Origin: Agarivorans gilvus
GTDB taxonomy: Bacteria; Pseudomonadota; Gammaproteobacteria; Enterobacterales; Celerinatantimonadaceae
Reading direction: 5' to 3'
Length of the DNA stretch: 64,000 nt
Assembly (NCBI RefSeq): GCF_001420915.1
Contig: NZ_CP013021.1
Coordinates: 2,077,001-2,141,000 of the forward strand
Both the position numbers and the translations under genes were made by a program. The stretch's first letter is position 1. Each line of letters starts with the position of its first letter. Below are positions 8,827-17,916 of this stretch, in pieces. The notes below the pieces were generated by a model. That model ran no database searches, had not been told where the DNA came from, and worked only from the letters and a program-made list of their open reading frames with translations.

Positions 8827-10703
8827 TTAAGCCACGCTTTGCTTATGGATCAAATTACTATTGTCCAGAATGAACTCTAAAGCTACCTCATCACAGGCAT
8901 GCTGGCGCGGACAAATATCACAATCTTTCATTACTTTCTCAGGCAGTAAGCTTTTCGAGGTTGGACTAAAGCCTAGTTTCATGAAGAACTCCGGTACTCG
9001 TGTTAATACAAACACTTTCTCGATCTCCATTTTCTTCGCCTTTTTCATGAGATGCTGCACCATGGCGCGCCCTTGACCTAAACGTTGAGAGCCAGGGTAA
9101 ACACCTAAAGAACGAATTTCCGCCAAACCAGTGTCGTATAAATAGAGCGACGCACAACCGGTCACCTTGCCTGCTTGCTCACTAACGGTAAAGTCACCGA
9201 TGGCTTGCACTAGCTCAGGACGAGGACGCGGTAAGTTCTCTCCAGCTTGAGACCAGTAATTCACCATTTCTTCAATATTGTCTAAATCAGTCATACGTGC
9301 AGAGCGCACATACAGGCCTTTAACATTGCGTTTAGATAAACGCACCTCTGCCTCAGTTAAGGCATGCTCTACTTGTTCTGGCGCTACGCCACCTAAAGCT
9401 TGACGCTTAGCCAAGGTAGACTCAAGAGATAGGTTCGGATAAACATCATCTTCAATCTCTGGTGCCAACTCTTTAAACTCGGCCAAACTTAGTTCTTCCA
9501 GAGGTACGCCTTTCTCTATCGCTTTGACTACGGCAATACCCACAATGTGGTGAGCTTCGCGGAAAGGAATGCCCTTAGCTACCAAATAATCGGCCAACTC
9601 GGTGGCATTAGAGTAACCACCTTTAGCCGCTTCGATGGTTGTCTCTTCATGCACTTGCATATCATCAAGCACTAACTCGGCCATGGCTAAACAATCCCCC
9701 AAGTATCCAAAGCGTCAAAGAGACCTTCTTTGTCTTCTTGCATGTCTTTGTTATAGGCCAAAGGGAGTGCTTTAAGGGTCATCATTATGCCCGATAAAGA
9801 GCCATATACTCGCCCAGCCTTACCACGGATTAACTCCAAGGCATCGGGGTTTTTCTTTTGCGGCATCAGTGACGAACCAGAAGTCACTTGATCAGATAAA
9901 TCGAGGAAGGCCGATTCACCCGAATTATAAAAAATTAAATCTTCAGCCATGCGGCTTAGATGGATCATGCTAATCGAGGCGGTAGAAATCAGCTCAACCA
10001 CATGGTCACGGTCTGACACAGAGTCTAAGCTGTTGCGGGTGGCACGGCGAAAGCCTAGGTCTTTGGCGATTTTCTGACGATCCATGGGGTACGCGGTACC
10101 GGCTAAAGCACCACAGCCTAGAGGACACACATCTAAACGGCTTAGCGCATCTTGCAGGCGTGAATAATCCCGTTCAAACATTTCAACATAAGCCATTGCC
10201 CAATGAGAAAAAGTGACCGGTTGAGCACGCTGTAAGTGAGTATAACCGGGGAGTACGGTATGTTGCTGCTGACGAGCAAACTTCACTAGCTTTTGCTGTA
10301 GCTTGTCTAGGTGCTCTAATAACTCTACACCCTGACCTTTACACCACAGTTTTAAGTCGGTGGCCACTTGGTCATTACGGCTACGGCCGGTGTGTAGCTT
10401 TTTACCAAGATCACCCACACGTTGAATTAATTGGGTTTCCACCCATGAGTGAATATCTTCGGCATCGCTGCCAAGAATTTGCTGGGGGTTTTCGGCAACT
10501 TGCTTGCCCAGATCTAATAGTGCTTCTTCTAATTTGCTTTGTTCATCTTGATTAAGCACGCCAACACTTAATAAGGCCTTAGACCAAGCAATAGAGCCAG
10601 TGATGTCCTGTTCCGCTAAGCGGTAATCAAAACGTAAAGAATCGTTGAACTGCTTAAATCTGGTATCTGCAGCTTGGCTAAAACGCCCACCCCACAATGC
10701 CAT
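8827..10703 (-). pseudogene. argH: argH(A) argininosuccinate lyase-acetyltransferase, one frameshift
   Basis: Last step of arginine synthesis (argininosuccinate to arginine and fumarate), fused in marine gammaproteobacteria to an N-acetylglutamate synthase-like GNAT domain. Two frames are seen. The first, 10703-9687, runs from MALWGGRFSQ through the signature GSSLMPQKKNPD and ends DALDTWGIV. The second, 9702-8827, resumes with DCLAMAELVLDD, the lyase C-terminus (ATELADYLVAKGIPFREAHH), then a GNAT domain (GSQRLGQGRAMV) and a CDICPRQHAC tail. Adding one G to the five-G run at 9696-9700 restores one protein of about 625 residues with DTWGDCLAMAEL, matching E. coli DTWLDCLHMAAL. The start at 10703 is favoured by GGAGAG just upstream. 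I think the gene is probably intact and the deletion a read error. Confidence 0.9.
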
Positions 10704-10789
10704 TTCTCTCTCCATTTATTATTGCAAAGACCTCAGCGCAATTTGCAGCTGAGGCCCTAGTATTTCTTACTTAATTACGTCAGCTAATC

Positions 10790-11995
10790 TTATTTACTGT
10801 TTAGCGCGCGGATCCGACTGGCTAGAGAGTATAAACGAATAAAGCCTTCAGCGTGTTTTTGATCGTAAACCTGATCTTCACCAAAGGTAGCAAACTCTTC
10901 AGAGTACAAGCTATTTGGAGAGCGTTTTTGTACCGCCACCGCTTGACCTTTATAAAGTTTAACCACAACTTCACCATTTGCATCGGCAGCCAAAGCTTCA
11001 GAAGAGGCTAACAATGACTTACATAGAGGCGTGAACCAACGACCGTCGTACACCAAATGCGCCATCTCTTGGCCTAGTTTTTCACGCCAAATACGTGAAG
11101 TTTTATCCAATACCAATTCTTCAATAGCACGCAATGCAGCAACAATAACGGTGCCCCCTGGAGTTTCATAACAACCACGAGACTTCATACCAACGGTACG
11201 GTTTTCAGTAATATCGATACGCCCTACACCGTGCGCCGCAGCAATTTCATTTAGCTTCATTACCACTTGGTAAGGGCTAAGCGCTTCATCATTCACCGCC
11301 ACTACGCGACCTTGTTCAACTTTAAGGCTAACGTATTCTGGTTCATTTGGCGCGTCAACTGGGTCAACGGTTAAAGTCCAAACGCCTTTACTTGGCTCGT
11401 TCCAAGGGTCTTCTAGTTCACCGCCTTCATGAGAAATGTGCCAAGCATTAGCATCGCGGCTGTAAATTTTAGTCGCAGAAGCGGTGGTTGGAATATTGCG
11501 CTCGGCTAGGTAATCCAATAGATCTTCACGGCTCTCCATATCCCATTCACGCCATGGAGCGATAACGGTAAGCTCTGGTGCTAGCGCGGCAAAGCAGCTT
11601 TCAAAACGAATTTGGTCATTACCTTTACCAGTACAACCATGACACACGGCATCGGCGCCCACTTTACGGGCCACTTCTACTTGCGCTTTAGCAATAATTG
11701 GACGCGCCATAGAAGTACCTAATAGATAAGTACCTTCGTACACAGCACCGGTTGCAATAGTAGGGTAGATGTAATCCGCAACAAACTCTTCTTTTAGGTC
11801 AACAATGTGACACTCAGAAGCACCCGAAGCTAAGGCTTTTTCTTCTAAGCCCACTAGTTCTTCTGCGCCTTGGCCCACATCGGCACAAAAAGCCACAATT
11901 TCACAGTTGTTGTAGGTTTCTTTCAACCAAGGGATGATGGCCGAGGTATCTAGGCCGCCGGAGTATGCTAATACAACTTTTTTGATATCTGACAT
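10790..11995 (-). CDS. argG: Argininosuccinate synthase
   Basis: Joins citrulline and aspartate using ATP to make argininosuccinate. It has 401 residues, of the short bacterial type. The ATP-binding YSGGLDTSAIIPWL is at the N-terminus, and GCTGKGNDQIRFE and YETPGGTVI are conserved. It lies between argF (42 bases upstream) and argH (86 bases downstream) in the arginine operon, so ArgR control from the argC promoter is expected. Confidence 0.97.
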   Translation of the reverse strand: MSDIKKVVLAYSGGLDTSAIIPWLKETYNNCEIVAFCADVGQGAEELVGLEEKALASGASECHIVDLKEEFVADYIYPTIATGAVYEGTYLLGTSMARPIIAKAQVEVARKVGADAVCHGCTGKGNDQIRFESCFAALAPELTVIAPWREWDMESREDLLDYLAERNIPTTASATKIYSRDANAWHISHEGGELEDPWNEPSKGVWTLTVDPVDAPNEPEYVSLKVEQGRVVAVNDEALSPYQVVMKLNEIAAAHGVGRIDITENRTVGMKSRGCYETPGGTVIVAALRAIEELVLDKTSRIWREKLGQEMAHLVYDGRWFTPLCKSLLASSEALAADANGEVVVKLYKGQAVAVQKRSPNSLYSEEFATFGEDQVYDQKHAEGFIRLYSLASRIRALNSK

Positions 11996-12037
11996 CGTAA
12001 AATTCCTTGTTTAACTCAACAAATAGCTGAGCTGCTT

Positions 12038-12952
12038 TTAACTTAATAAACTAACTAAAACGGCGTTTTGGGCGTGCATGCGGTTTTCAGCTTGATCAAA
12101 AATCAGCGACTGCGGACCATCCATCACTTCCGAGGTTATTTCCAACTCGCGGTGCGCAGGTTGGCAATGCAACACATGGTTGATACCACATTGCTGCATT
12201 AAATCTTGGTTAATTTGATAAGCGATAAACTTATCTTTCACAGATTGCAAAGGAGTGTCATCCCCCATTGAAACCCAAGTATCTCCATACACTACATCGT
12301 AGCCTTTAATATCTTCGATTTTATCGCTAACCACAATCTTGCCGCCATGAATTTTGGCCAGCGCTTGGGCTTTTTGTACTACTTGCGCATCCGGACTTGA
12401 GCCTAGTGGGCAGATCGCCGCCACTTCCATACCTAAAATGGCGCCACCAAGCATTAATGAATGGGTAACATTATTGCCATCGCCTACATAGGCCAATTTT
12501 ACCTTACTCAAATCAGAGTAGTGTTCACTGATGGTTTGAAAATCGGCCAAGCCCTGACACGGGTGGTATAGGTCACACAGTGAATTAATAATCGGCACCG
12601 ATGAGTGCTCACGCAGGGTTAATAAGGTTTTATGAGAAAACACTCGCGCCACAATGGCATCGGCCCAACGAGTGATGTTGGAAGCGAAGTCTTTAACACT
12701 TTCACGCTCGCCCATGGCACCGTTTTGTTGATCTAGGTACACCGCGTGGCCGCCCAAACGATTAATCCCGATATCAAAGGTCACGCGAGTTCGTAATGAG
12801 GGTTTTTCAAAAAGGGTCACAACACTTTTTCCAGCCAGTGTTTGACCATAATCTGCGGGCGATGTTTTTATCTTGGCCGCTAATTCTAGCAGGCCCAAAA
12901 TTTGTTCTTGAGTTAGTTCCTGTAGACTAAGCAGGTGCTTAAAATCACTCAT
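12038..12952 (-). CDS. argF: Ornithine carbamoyltransferase
   Basis: Makes citrulline from ornithine and carbamoyl phosphate. It has 304 residues. The carbamoyl-phosphate motif reads SLRTRVTFD, and the ornithine-side DLYHPCQGLADFQTI is present. The catalytic cysteine motif, usually HCLP, reads HCQPAHRELEI. These variants hint at a divergent subgroup, but position between argB (9 bases) and argG favours ordinary ornithine carbamoyltransferase. An acetylornithine-specific enzyme is less likely, because the usual Arg-rich variant of the HCLP loop is not seen. Confidence 0.9.
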   Translation of the reverse strand: MSDFKHLLSLQELTQEQILGLLELAAKIKTSPADYGQTLAGKSVVTLFEKPSLRTRVTFDIGINRLGGHAVYLDQQNGAMGERESVKDFASNITRWADAIVARVFSHKTLLTLREHSSVPIINSLCDLYHPCQGLADFQTISEHYSDLSKVKLAYVGDGNNVTHSLMLGGAILGMEVAAICPLGSSPDAQVVQKAQALAKIHGGKIVVSDKIEDIKGYDVVYGDTWVSMGDDTPLQSVKDKFIAYQINQDLMQQCGINHVLHCQPAHRELEITSEVMDGPQSLIFDQAENRMHAQNAVLVSLLS

Positions 12953-12961
12953 TACTTTTCC

Positions 12962-13738
12962 TTAAACGCTTACTTGAGTCCCAACCGACTCGCCATTATA
13001 TGTTTGACCAGCGAGTAAGCTGGCTAATTTTGCTGGGTCTTTCCAAGACGCCAATGCCACCGCACTGTTGAGAAACGCTGCCGCTTCCAGCGCCGCTTTC
13101 ACCTTAACGCTCATGCCATCGGTAATTACGCCGTCGGCAATCAGTTGCTCGGCCAGAGCACTGTCTAATTGAGCGATTAACTGTTTGTTTTGATCCAATA
13201 CGCCAGCTACGTCGGATAACAGTACCAACTGCCCTTGCAACAACTTACAAATCGCTAATGCCGCTTGATCGGCGTTCACATTGTACAGCTCGCCATCGTC
13301 ACCAATACCAATAGAGCTTATCACTGGCACATGGCCCTGCTCAATTAAACTAGTCAATAATGCTGGGTTGCCTTCAGTGGCCTCACCCACATGCCCCAAA
13401 CGCGGATCCATGGCGCTCACCTTACAGCTGCCCGCATCACTTAAGCACAGGCCCACCGCCGATAGGCCCGACTTTAAGGCTTGCGCTAGCAGCAACTTAT
13501 TGCTGGTACCCGCCAAAGCGCCTACAACATAGGGAATTTGCTCTTTAGGGGTAACCCGTAAACCATCAAGCTTCTCTGAAACAAAGCCCATCTTGCTGAG
13601 AACATCTTCAACTACCACGCCACCACCATGCACTAATACGATGGCCTGTTTAACTTGCTGCAAGGCGACAAATAAATTATTTAAGGCCTCGGCATTATTT
13701 AATACCGCCCCGCCTAACTTAATCACTAATGGTTTCAT
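12962..13738 (-). CDS. argB: Acetylglutamate kinase
   Basis: Phosphorylates N-acetylglutamate, the second step of arginine synthesis. It has 258 residues, the short feedback-insensitive length seen in enterics. The N-terminal KLGGAVL and VLVHGGGVVVEDVL form the phosphate and substrate loops. VNADQAALAICKLL and the C-terminal DGMSVKVKAALEAA are conserved. It lies eight bases after argC and nine before argF, so it is within one transcript. Confidence 0.96.
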   Translation of the reverse strand: MKPLVIKLGGAVLNNAEALNNLFVALQQVKQAIVLVHGGGVVVEDVLSKMGFVSEKLDGLRVTPKEQIPYVVGALAGTSNKLLLAQALKSGLSAVGLCLSDAGSCKVSAMDPRLGHVGEATEGNPALLTSLIEQGHVPVISSIGIGDDGELYNVNADQAALAICKLLQGQLVLLSDVAGVLDQNKQLIAQLDSALAEQLIADGVITDGMSVKVKAALEAAAFLNSAVALASWKDPAKLASLLAGQTYNGESVGTQVSV

Positions 13739-13746
13739 ATTCAGCC

Positions 13747-14757
13747 TTAAATTAGTGCTTCAGTAACGGCAAAACCGTTACGAATGTTGACACATTGAAT
13801 CGCCTGACTGGCCGCCCCTTTGAGTAAGTTGTCTTCAGCCGATACCACGATTAAATCATCGCCTTGCTGTTGCCACGCCAAATCGATAAATGGAGTATGT
13901 TCCACCTTACTGATGGCCGGCCATTGCCCTTCTAGAATGCGCACAATATTTTGATCCGCATAGGCTTGCTGATATGCCTGATTAACTTGCTGCTCGGTGG
14001 TGCCGGCTTTTAAGCAAATATTCATGGTCGCCAAGATGCCTCGTTTAAAATTACCCAAGTGCGGAGTAAAAATAACAGGGTGGCCAAGATGGGCCTCAAT
14101 TTCAGGGTGATGGCGGTGAGTAAATACGCCGTAAGGTGCTAAACTCACTTCATAAAAAGAAGTAGTAAGAGAAGCCTTACGCCCAGCCCCACTAACGCCA
14201 CTGGTGGCGTTAATCACAACCTTGCTGGCGGAGTCTATTAGCCCAGCTTCCACTAAGGGTTTTAGAGCCGTTAAAGCGGCAGTGGGGTAACAGCCTGCCA
14301 CCGCCACTAAATCCGTTTGTTTAATTTGCTCGGCATTCCATTCAGCCAAGCCGTATACCGCCTGCGCTAACAGCTCGGGGAATTGGTGAGTAAAACCATA
14401 GAACTGTTGATAAAACTCGGCACTATTCACGCGGAACGCACCTGATAAATCAAACACCTGACAACCTGCCTGTAAAAAACTAGCCGCTAAGTCGTGGCTT
14501 ACTTCATGAGCTGTGGCTAACAGCACCACATCAACATCAGCAAACTGCTGGGCAATATCAGCTACAACTAGCGGTTGTACTGGTAAGTCAACCACACCAC
14601 GTAACTTACCGTGTAAGCTAGATAGAGGCTTGCCGGCATCTAAACTATTTTCAGATACATATAAACCCGCCAATTGTAAGTGTGAATGACGGCTAACATA
14701 ACCGGCCAACTCTGCTCCTGTGTAGCCACTTGCGCCAACAATCGCTGTTTTTAACAT
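13747..14757 (-). CDS. argC: N-acetyl-gamma-glutamyl-phosphate reductase
   Basis: NADPH-dependent reductase, third step of arginine synthesis. I start it at the ATG at 14757 (MLKTAIVGASGYTGAELAGY), where GAGGA precedes by nine bases. A frame from 14796 adds 13 unrelated residues. The length is then 336 residues. The nucleotide loop GASGYTG and the catalytic cysteine in VAGCYPTAAL are intact. First gene of argCBFGH, under the ArgR boxes at 14881-14919. Confidence 0.96.
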   Translation of the reverse strand: MLKTAIVGASGYTGAELAGYVSRHSHLQLAGLYVSENSLDAGKPLSSLHGKLRGVVDLPVQPLVVADIAQQFADVDVVLLATAHEVSHDLAASFLQAGCQVFDLSGAFRVNSAEFYQQFYGFTHQFPELLAQAVYGLAEWNAEQIKQTDLVAVAGCYPTAALTALKPLVEAGLIDSASKVVINATSGVSGAGRKASLTTSFYEVSLAPYGVFTHRHHPEIEAHLGHPVIFTPHLGNFKRGILATMNICLKAGTTEQQVNQAYQQAYADQNIVRILEGQWPAISKVEHTPFIDLAWQQQGDDLIVVSAEDNLLKGAASQAIQCVNIRNGFAVTEALI

Positions 14758-14811
14758 GCTGTATATTCCTCGATTCCTGCTCTTCGCATGCCGCATATCC
14801 CTCGCCTGATA

Positions 14812-14835
14812 TGAATAAAATTGTTGATTTATTCA
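14812..14835. promoter_or_regulatory. Inverted repeat in argC 5' leader
   Basis: Perfect 8-bp arms TGAATAAA and TTTATTCA with an 8-base spacer, between the argC promoter and its start. The arms look like separated ARG-box halves (TGAAT and ATTCA). It could be a third ArgR contact or an RNA hairpin in the leader. Confidence 0.4.
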
Positions 14836-14869
14836 GCGTTAAAATATGCCACATCTTCACTATATGCGG

Positions 14870-14897
14870 AGCATAACATAGGTATTAATTTATGCAA
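14870..14897 (-). promoter_or_regulatory. argC: Predicted argC promoter
   Basis: On the minus strand TTGCAT (14897-14892) and TATGCT (14875-14870) are spaced by 16 bases. The -35 box lies inside the predicted ArgR boxes, so bound repressor would block RNA polymerase. Confidence 0.5.
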
Positions 14898-14919
14898 TAA
14901 AAATGAATTTTTATTTAAC
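14881..14919. promoter_or_regulatory. Tandem ARG boxes (ArgR operator)
   Basis: Two 18-bp sites at 14881-14898 and 14902-14919 separated by exactly 3 bp, the spacing of E. coli operators. The second, with core TGAATTTTTATTTA, differs from TGAATWWWWATTCA at one base. The first, with core TATTAATTTATGCA, is weaker. A 20-base palindrome (14896-14915) overlaps them. The arrangement implies ArgR-arginine repression of argCBFGH, and perhaps of divergent ppc. Confidence 0.75.
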
Positions 14920-15027
14920 ATTGCTCAAATCTATCATTACAATAGATAAGTTATAAGTAACTAGCGGTTCTATTAGCCGGTTTTAAGACTTATAGTTAAA
15001 GGCTGAACTGAAGCAGATATACCTCTT

Positions 15028-15050
15028 AAAATGTAATTAAATTACATTTT
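15028..15050. promoter_or_regulatory. Perfect palindrome next to ppc promoter
   Basis: Two 11-bp arms (AAAATGTAATT and its complement) around one A, directly upstream of the ppc -35 box. It does not match an ARG box. It may be an operator for another regulator of ppc; a weak AT-rich terminator is the alternative. Confidence 0.45.
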
Positions 15051-15079
15051 TTGACTATGAGAGCAGTTTTAGGTATGTT
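15051..15079 (+). promoter_or_regulatory. ppc: Predicted ppc promoter
   Basis: TTGACT at 15051-15056 and TATGTT at 15074-15079, spaced by 17 bases, about 75 bases upstream of the ppc start. This is the best sigma-70-like pair in the gap. Confidence 0.5.
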
Positions 15080-15154
15080 TTTGCATCAGAAAAAGGGTGA
15101 TTTAGTAAAAAAATTTCAAAATCGCTAGCAAACGCAAACAGTGAAGGAAAAACG

Positions 15155-17794
15155 ATGAGCCAGAATATGCCTCAGGAAATCAACGCGTCGTTACGAGGAA
15201 ACGTTAATTTACTCGGACAGCTGCTTGGCAATACCATTAAAAGCCACATGGGAGAAGCGTTTCTAGAGAAAGTGGAAACCATTCGCCAATTGGCGAAAGC
15301 TTCGCGCAATGATGATGATCAAGCCCGTGAACAACTACTCGAGTTGCTACGCAACTTAAGTGACGATGAACTCTTACCGGTAACCCGTGCATTTAGCCAG
15401 TTCCTAAACTTGGCTAACATCGCCGAGCAATTCCACACCATTTCACGTAATTGCGAAGGCAGCACCTGTGCTCAAGACCCTATTGATCAAGTATTCAACA
15501 AGCTAAAAAGTGAAAAACTCAGTGAGGCTGAAATCCACCATGCAGTGGCCCAGCTCAACATCGAGCTGGTATTAACCGCTCACCCCACCGAAGTGACTCG
15601 CCGTACCTTGATTAATAAGCACGTTGCCATAAACAACTGCTTAGACTGGTTAGAGCTTGATTTGCCAGAACAAGAACGCAATCAACTATTGGGCCGCTTA
15701 GAACAGCTAATTAACCAAGCCTGGCACACTGATGAAATTCGTAAGCAGCGCCCAACGCCGGTAGACGAAGCCAAGTGGGGTTTTGCGGTTATTGAAAATT
15801 CACTCTGGCAGGCGGTTCCCGAATTTGTTCGCCAACTAGATAAAAAGCTCGGCCAGCACTTCGATATGCGTTTAGCACTAGACGCAGCACCAGTGGTGTT
15901 CTCATCATGGATGGGCGGCGACCGTGACGGTAACCCCTTCGTGACCGCCAAAGTGACCGAAGAAGTATTACTCTCTAGCCGCTGGGTGGCGGTGGATCTT
16001 TACCTAAAAGAAATCCAGACCCTAGTGAGTGAGCTGTCGATGAGTGATGCCAACGAGGCCTTACTCGAACAAACCGGCGAGCAGCGTGAACCTTACCGCG
16101 CCTTGTTAAAAATACTGCGCAGCGAGCTACAAGAAACTCACGACTACTTAACCGCCAAGTTAAAAGGCCAATACACCGAAGCACGCGATATTATTACTAA
16201 TACCGAGCAGCTACGTGAGCCTTTAGAACTTTGTTATTACTCACTACAAGACTGTGGCATGGGCATTATTGCCGATGGCACCTTACTTGATTTGCTACGT
16301 CGTATTGCCTGTTTCGGCATTAATCTGCTGCGTTTAGATATTCGCCAAGATAGCGGCCGTCATGAAGAAGTGTTCTCAGAAATTACCCGCTACCTAGGCA
16401 TGGGTGATTACGCTCACTGGAATGAAACCGATAAACAGCACTTCTTATTGCAAGAGCTAAACTCAAAACGCCCGCTATTCCCACGCGATTGGGAACCTAG
16501 TGACGCGGTACAAGAAGTGCTCGATACCTGTGCCATTATTGCCAAACAAGAGCGCGAAGCCTTGGGTATTTACATTATATCCATGGCCAGTGAACCTTCA
16601 GACGTATTAGCAGTGCAACTGTTGTTGCAAGAAGCGGGCTGCCCGTTCCGTTTGCCGGTAGCGCCGTTGTTTGAAACCTTAGATGACTTAAATAACGCCC
16701 CAGCCACCATGAGCAAATTGCTATCGGTTGACTGGTATCGCGGTTACATTTCGGGTCAACAGCACGTGATGATCGGTTACTCCGATTCTGCTAAAGATGC
16801 CGGCGTATTAGCCGCATCATGGGCTCAATACCGCGCCCAAGAGGCCTTGGTAGCGATCTGTGAAAGCCACCAAATTAGCCTGACTCTGTTCCACGGCCGT
16901 GGCGGCACAATTGGTCGCGGTGGTGCACCCGCCCATGCTGCGCTACTTTCGCAGCCTCCGGGTTCACTAAAAGGTGGCCTACGGGTAACCGAGCAAGGGG
17001 AAATGATCCGCTTTAAGTTCGGTCTACCAAAAGTCGCTCTAGACAGTTTGAACCTTTACGCCAGTGCGGTGCTTGAAGCCAACTTAATTCCGCCCATGGA
17101 ACCTAAAGACGAGTGGCGTGAGGTGATGGACCAAATAGCAGAAGTCTCGTGTGATGCTTATCGCGGTGTGGTGTGGGGCGAAGAGGACTTCGTGCCCTAC
17201 TTCCGCGCCGCAACACCAGAACGTGAACTGGCTAAATTACCTTTGGGCAGCCGACCAGCAAAACGTCGTCAAGACGGTGGGGTTGAAAGCTTACGCGCCA
17301 TTCCTTGGATTTTCTCTTGGAGCCAAAACCGCCTACTACTGCCAGCTTGGTTAGGTAGTGGCGCGGCCTTTGAAGCTCAGCTAGAACAAGGCAAAGAACA
17401 ACTACTTGCAGAAATGCGGGCTTGGCCGTTCTTTGACAATCGCCTAGCAATGTTGGAAATGGTGTTTTTGAAAGCCGACACTTGGTTATCAAAAATCTAT
17501 GATGACCGTTTGGTTGAGCCAGAGCTTAGAGCCTTAGGTGAAAAACTACGTAACCAATTGGAACGCGGTAAAGAAGCCTTGATGTCGCTCTCACCAGAGC
17601 ACCGTTTACTGGCTAATCAAGCTTGGGTGGTTGAGTCGATTAATCTACGTAATCCCTATATCGACCCACTGCATGTACTTCAGGTAGAGTTGCTTAACCG
17701 TTCTCGTACCAACGAAGAACTTTGCCCCAACGTCGACCAAGCCTTGATGGTTAGTATTGCCGGTATCGCCGCAGGTATGCGCAACACCGGTTAA
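15155..17794 (+). CDS. ppc: Phosphoenolpyruvate carboxylase
   Basis: Carboxylates phosphoenolpyruvate to oxaloacetate, refilling the TCA cycle and feeding aspartate and arginine synthesis. It has 879 residues (E. coli 883). The catalytic histidine motif VLTAHPTEVTRRTL, the LDIRQDSGRH segment, the glycine loop FHGRGGTIGRGGAP and the invariant C-terminal RNTG are all present. AAGGA precedes the ATG. It is transcribed away from argC. In E. coli ppc also lies between argE and argC homologues, but no argE is visible here. Confidence 0.98.
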   Translation: MSQNMPQEINASLRGNVNLLGQLLGNTIKSHMGEAFLEKVETIRQLAKASRNDDDQAREQLLELLRNLSDDELLPVTRAFSQFLNLANIAEQFHTISRNCEGSTCAQDPIDQVFNKLKSEKLSEAEIHHAVAQLNIELVLTAHPTEVTRRTLINKHVAINNCLDWLELDLPEQERNQLLGRLEQLINQAWHTDEIRKQRPTPVDEAKWGFAVIENSLWQAVPEFVRQLDKKLGQHFDMRLALDAAPVVFSSWMGGDRDGNPFVTAKVTEEVLLSSRWVAVDLYLKEIQTLVSELSMSDANEALLEQTGEQREPYRALLKILRSELQETHDYLTAKLKGQYTEARDIITNTEQLREPLELCYYSLQDCGMGIIADGTLLDLLRRIACFGINLLRLDIRQDSGRHEEVFSEITRYLGMGDYAHWNETDKQHFLLQELNSKRPLFPRDWEPSDAVQEVLDTCAIIAKQEREALGIYIISMASEPSDVLAVQLLLQEAGCPFRLPVAPLFETLDDLNNAPATMSKLLSVDWYRGYISGQQHVMIGYSDSAKDAGVLAASWAQYRAQEALVAICESHQISLTLFHGRGGTIGRGGAPAHAALLSQPPGSLKGGLRVTEQGEMIRFKFGLPKVALDSLNLYASAVLEANLIPPMEPKDEWREVMDQIAEVSCDAYRGVVWGEEDFVPYFRAATPERELAKLPLGSRPAKRRQDGGVESLRAIPWIFSWSQNRLLLPAWLGSGAAFEAQLEQGKEQLLAEMRAWPFFDNRLAMLEMVFLKADTWLSKIYDDRLVEPELRALGEKLRNQLERGKEALMSLSPEHRLLANQAWVVESINLRNPYIDPLHVLQVELLNRSRTNEELCPNVDQALMVSIAGIAAGMRNTG

Positions 17795-17805
17795 ACCCTA
17801 GCACT

Positions 17806-17832
17806 AACAACCCCGCATTCTGCGGGGTTGTT
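17806..17832 (+). terminator. ppc terminator
   Basis: Perfect 12-bp stem AACAACCCCGCA/TGCGGGGTTGTT with a 3-base loop, 11 bases after the ppc stop. Confidence 0.85.
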
Positions 17833-17916
17833 GCTTTAAGCGAGTCAGCCGCGACTGCTTGCTGAAACTTGACGGCATGCCCACTCCCATTCTTTATCTT
17901 CGACTAGGACGCGACG

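Noticed and set aside
9690..9702. Programmed frameshifting in argH.
   Set aside because: Possible in a G run, but the same one-base loss occurs in three other genes, including essential ftsY, so a read error is the simpler explanation. I keep it only as an alternative.
15028..15050. Palindrome as a third ARG box or as a terminator for argC.
   Set aside because: Its arms (TGTAATT) do not fit the TGAAT/ATTCA pattern, and argC runs the other way; it abuts the ppc -35 box instead.
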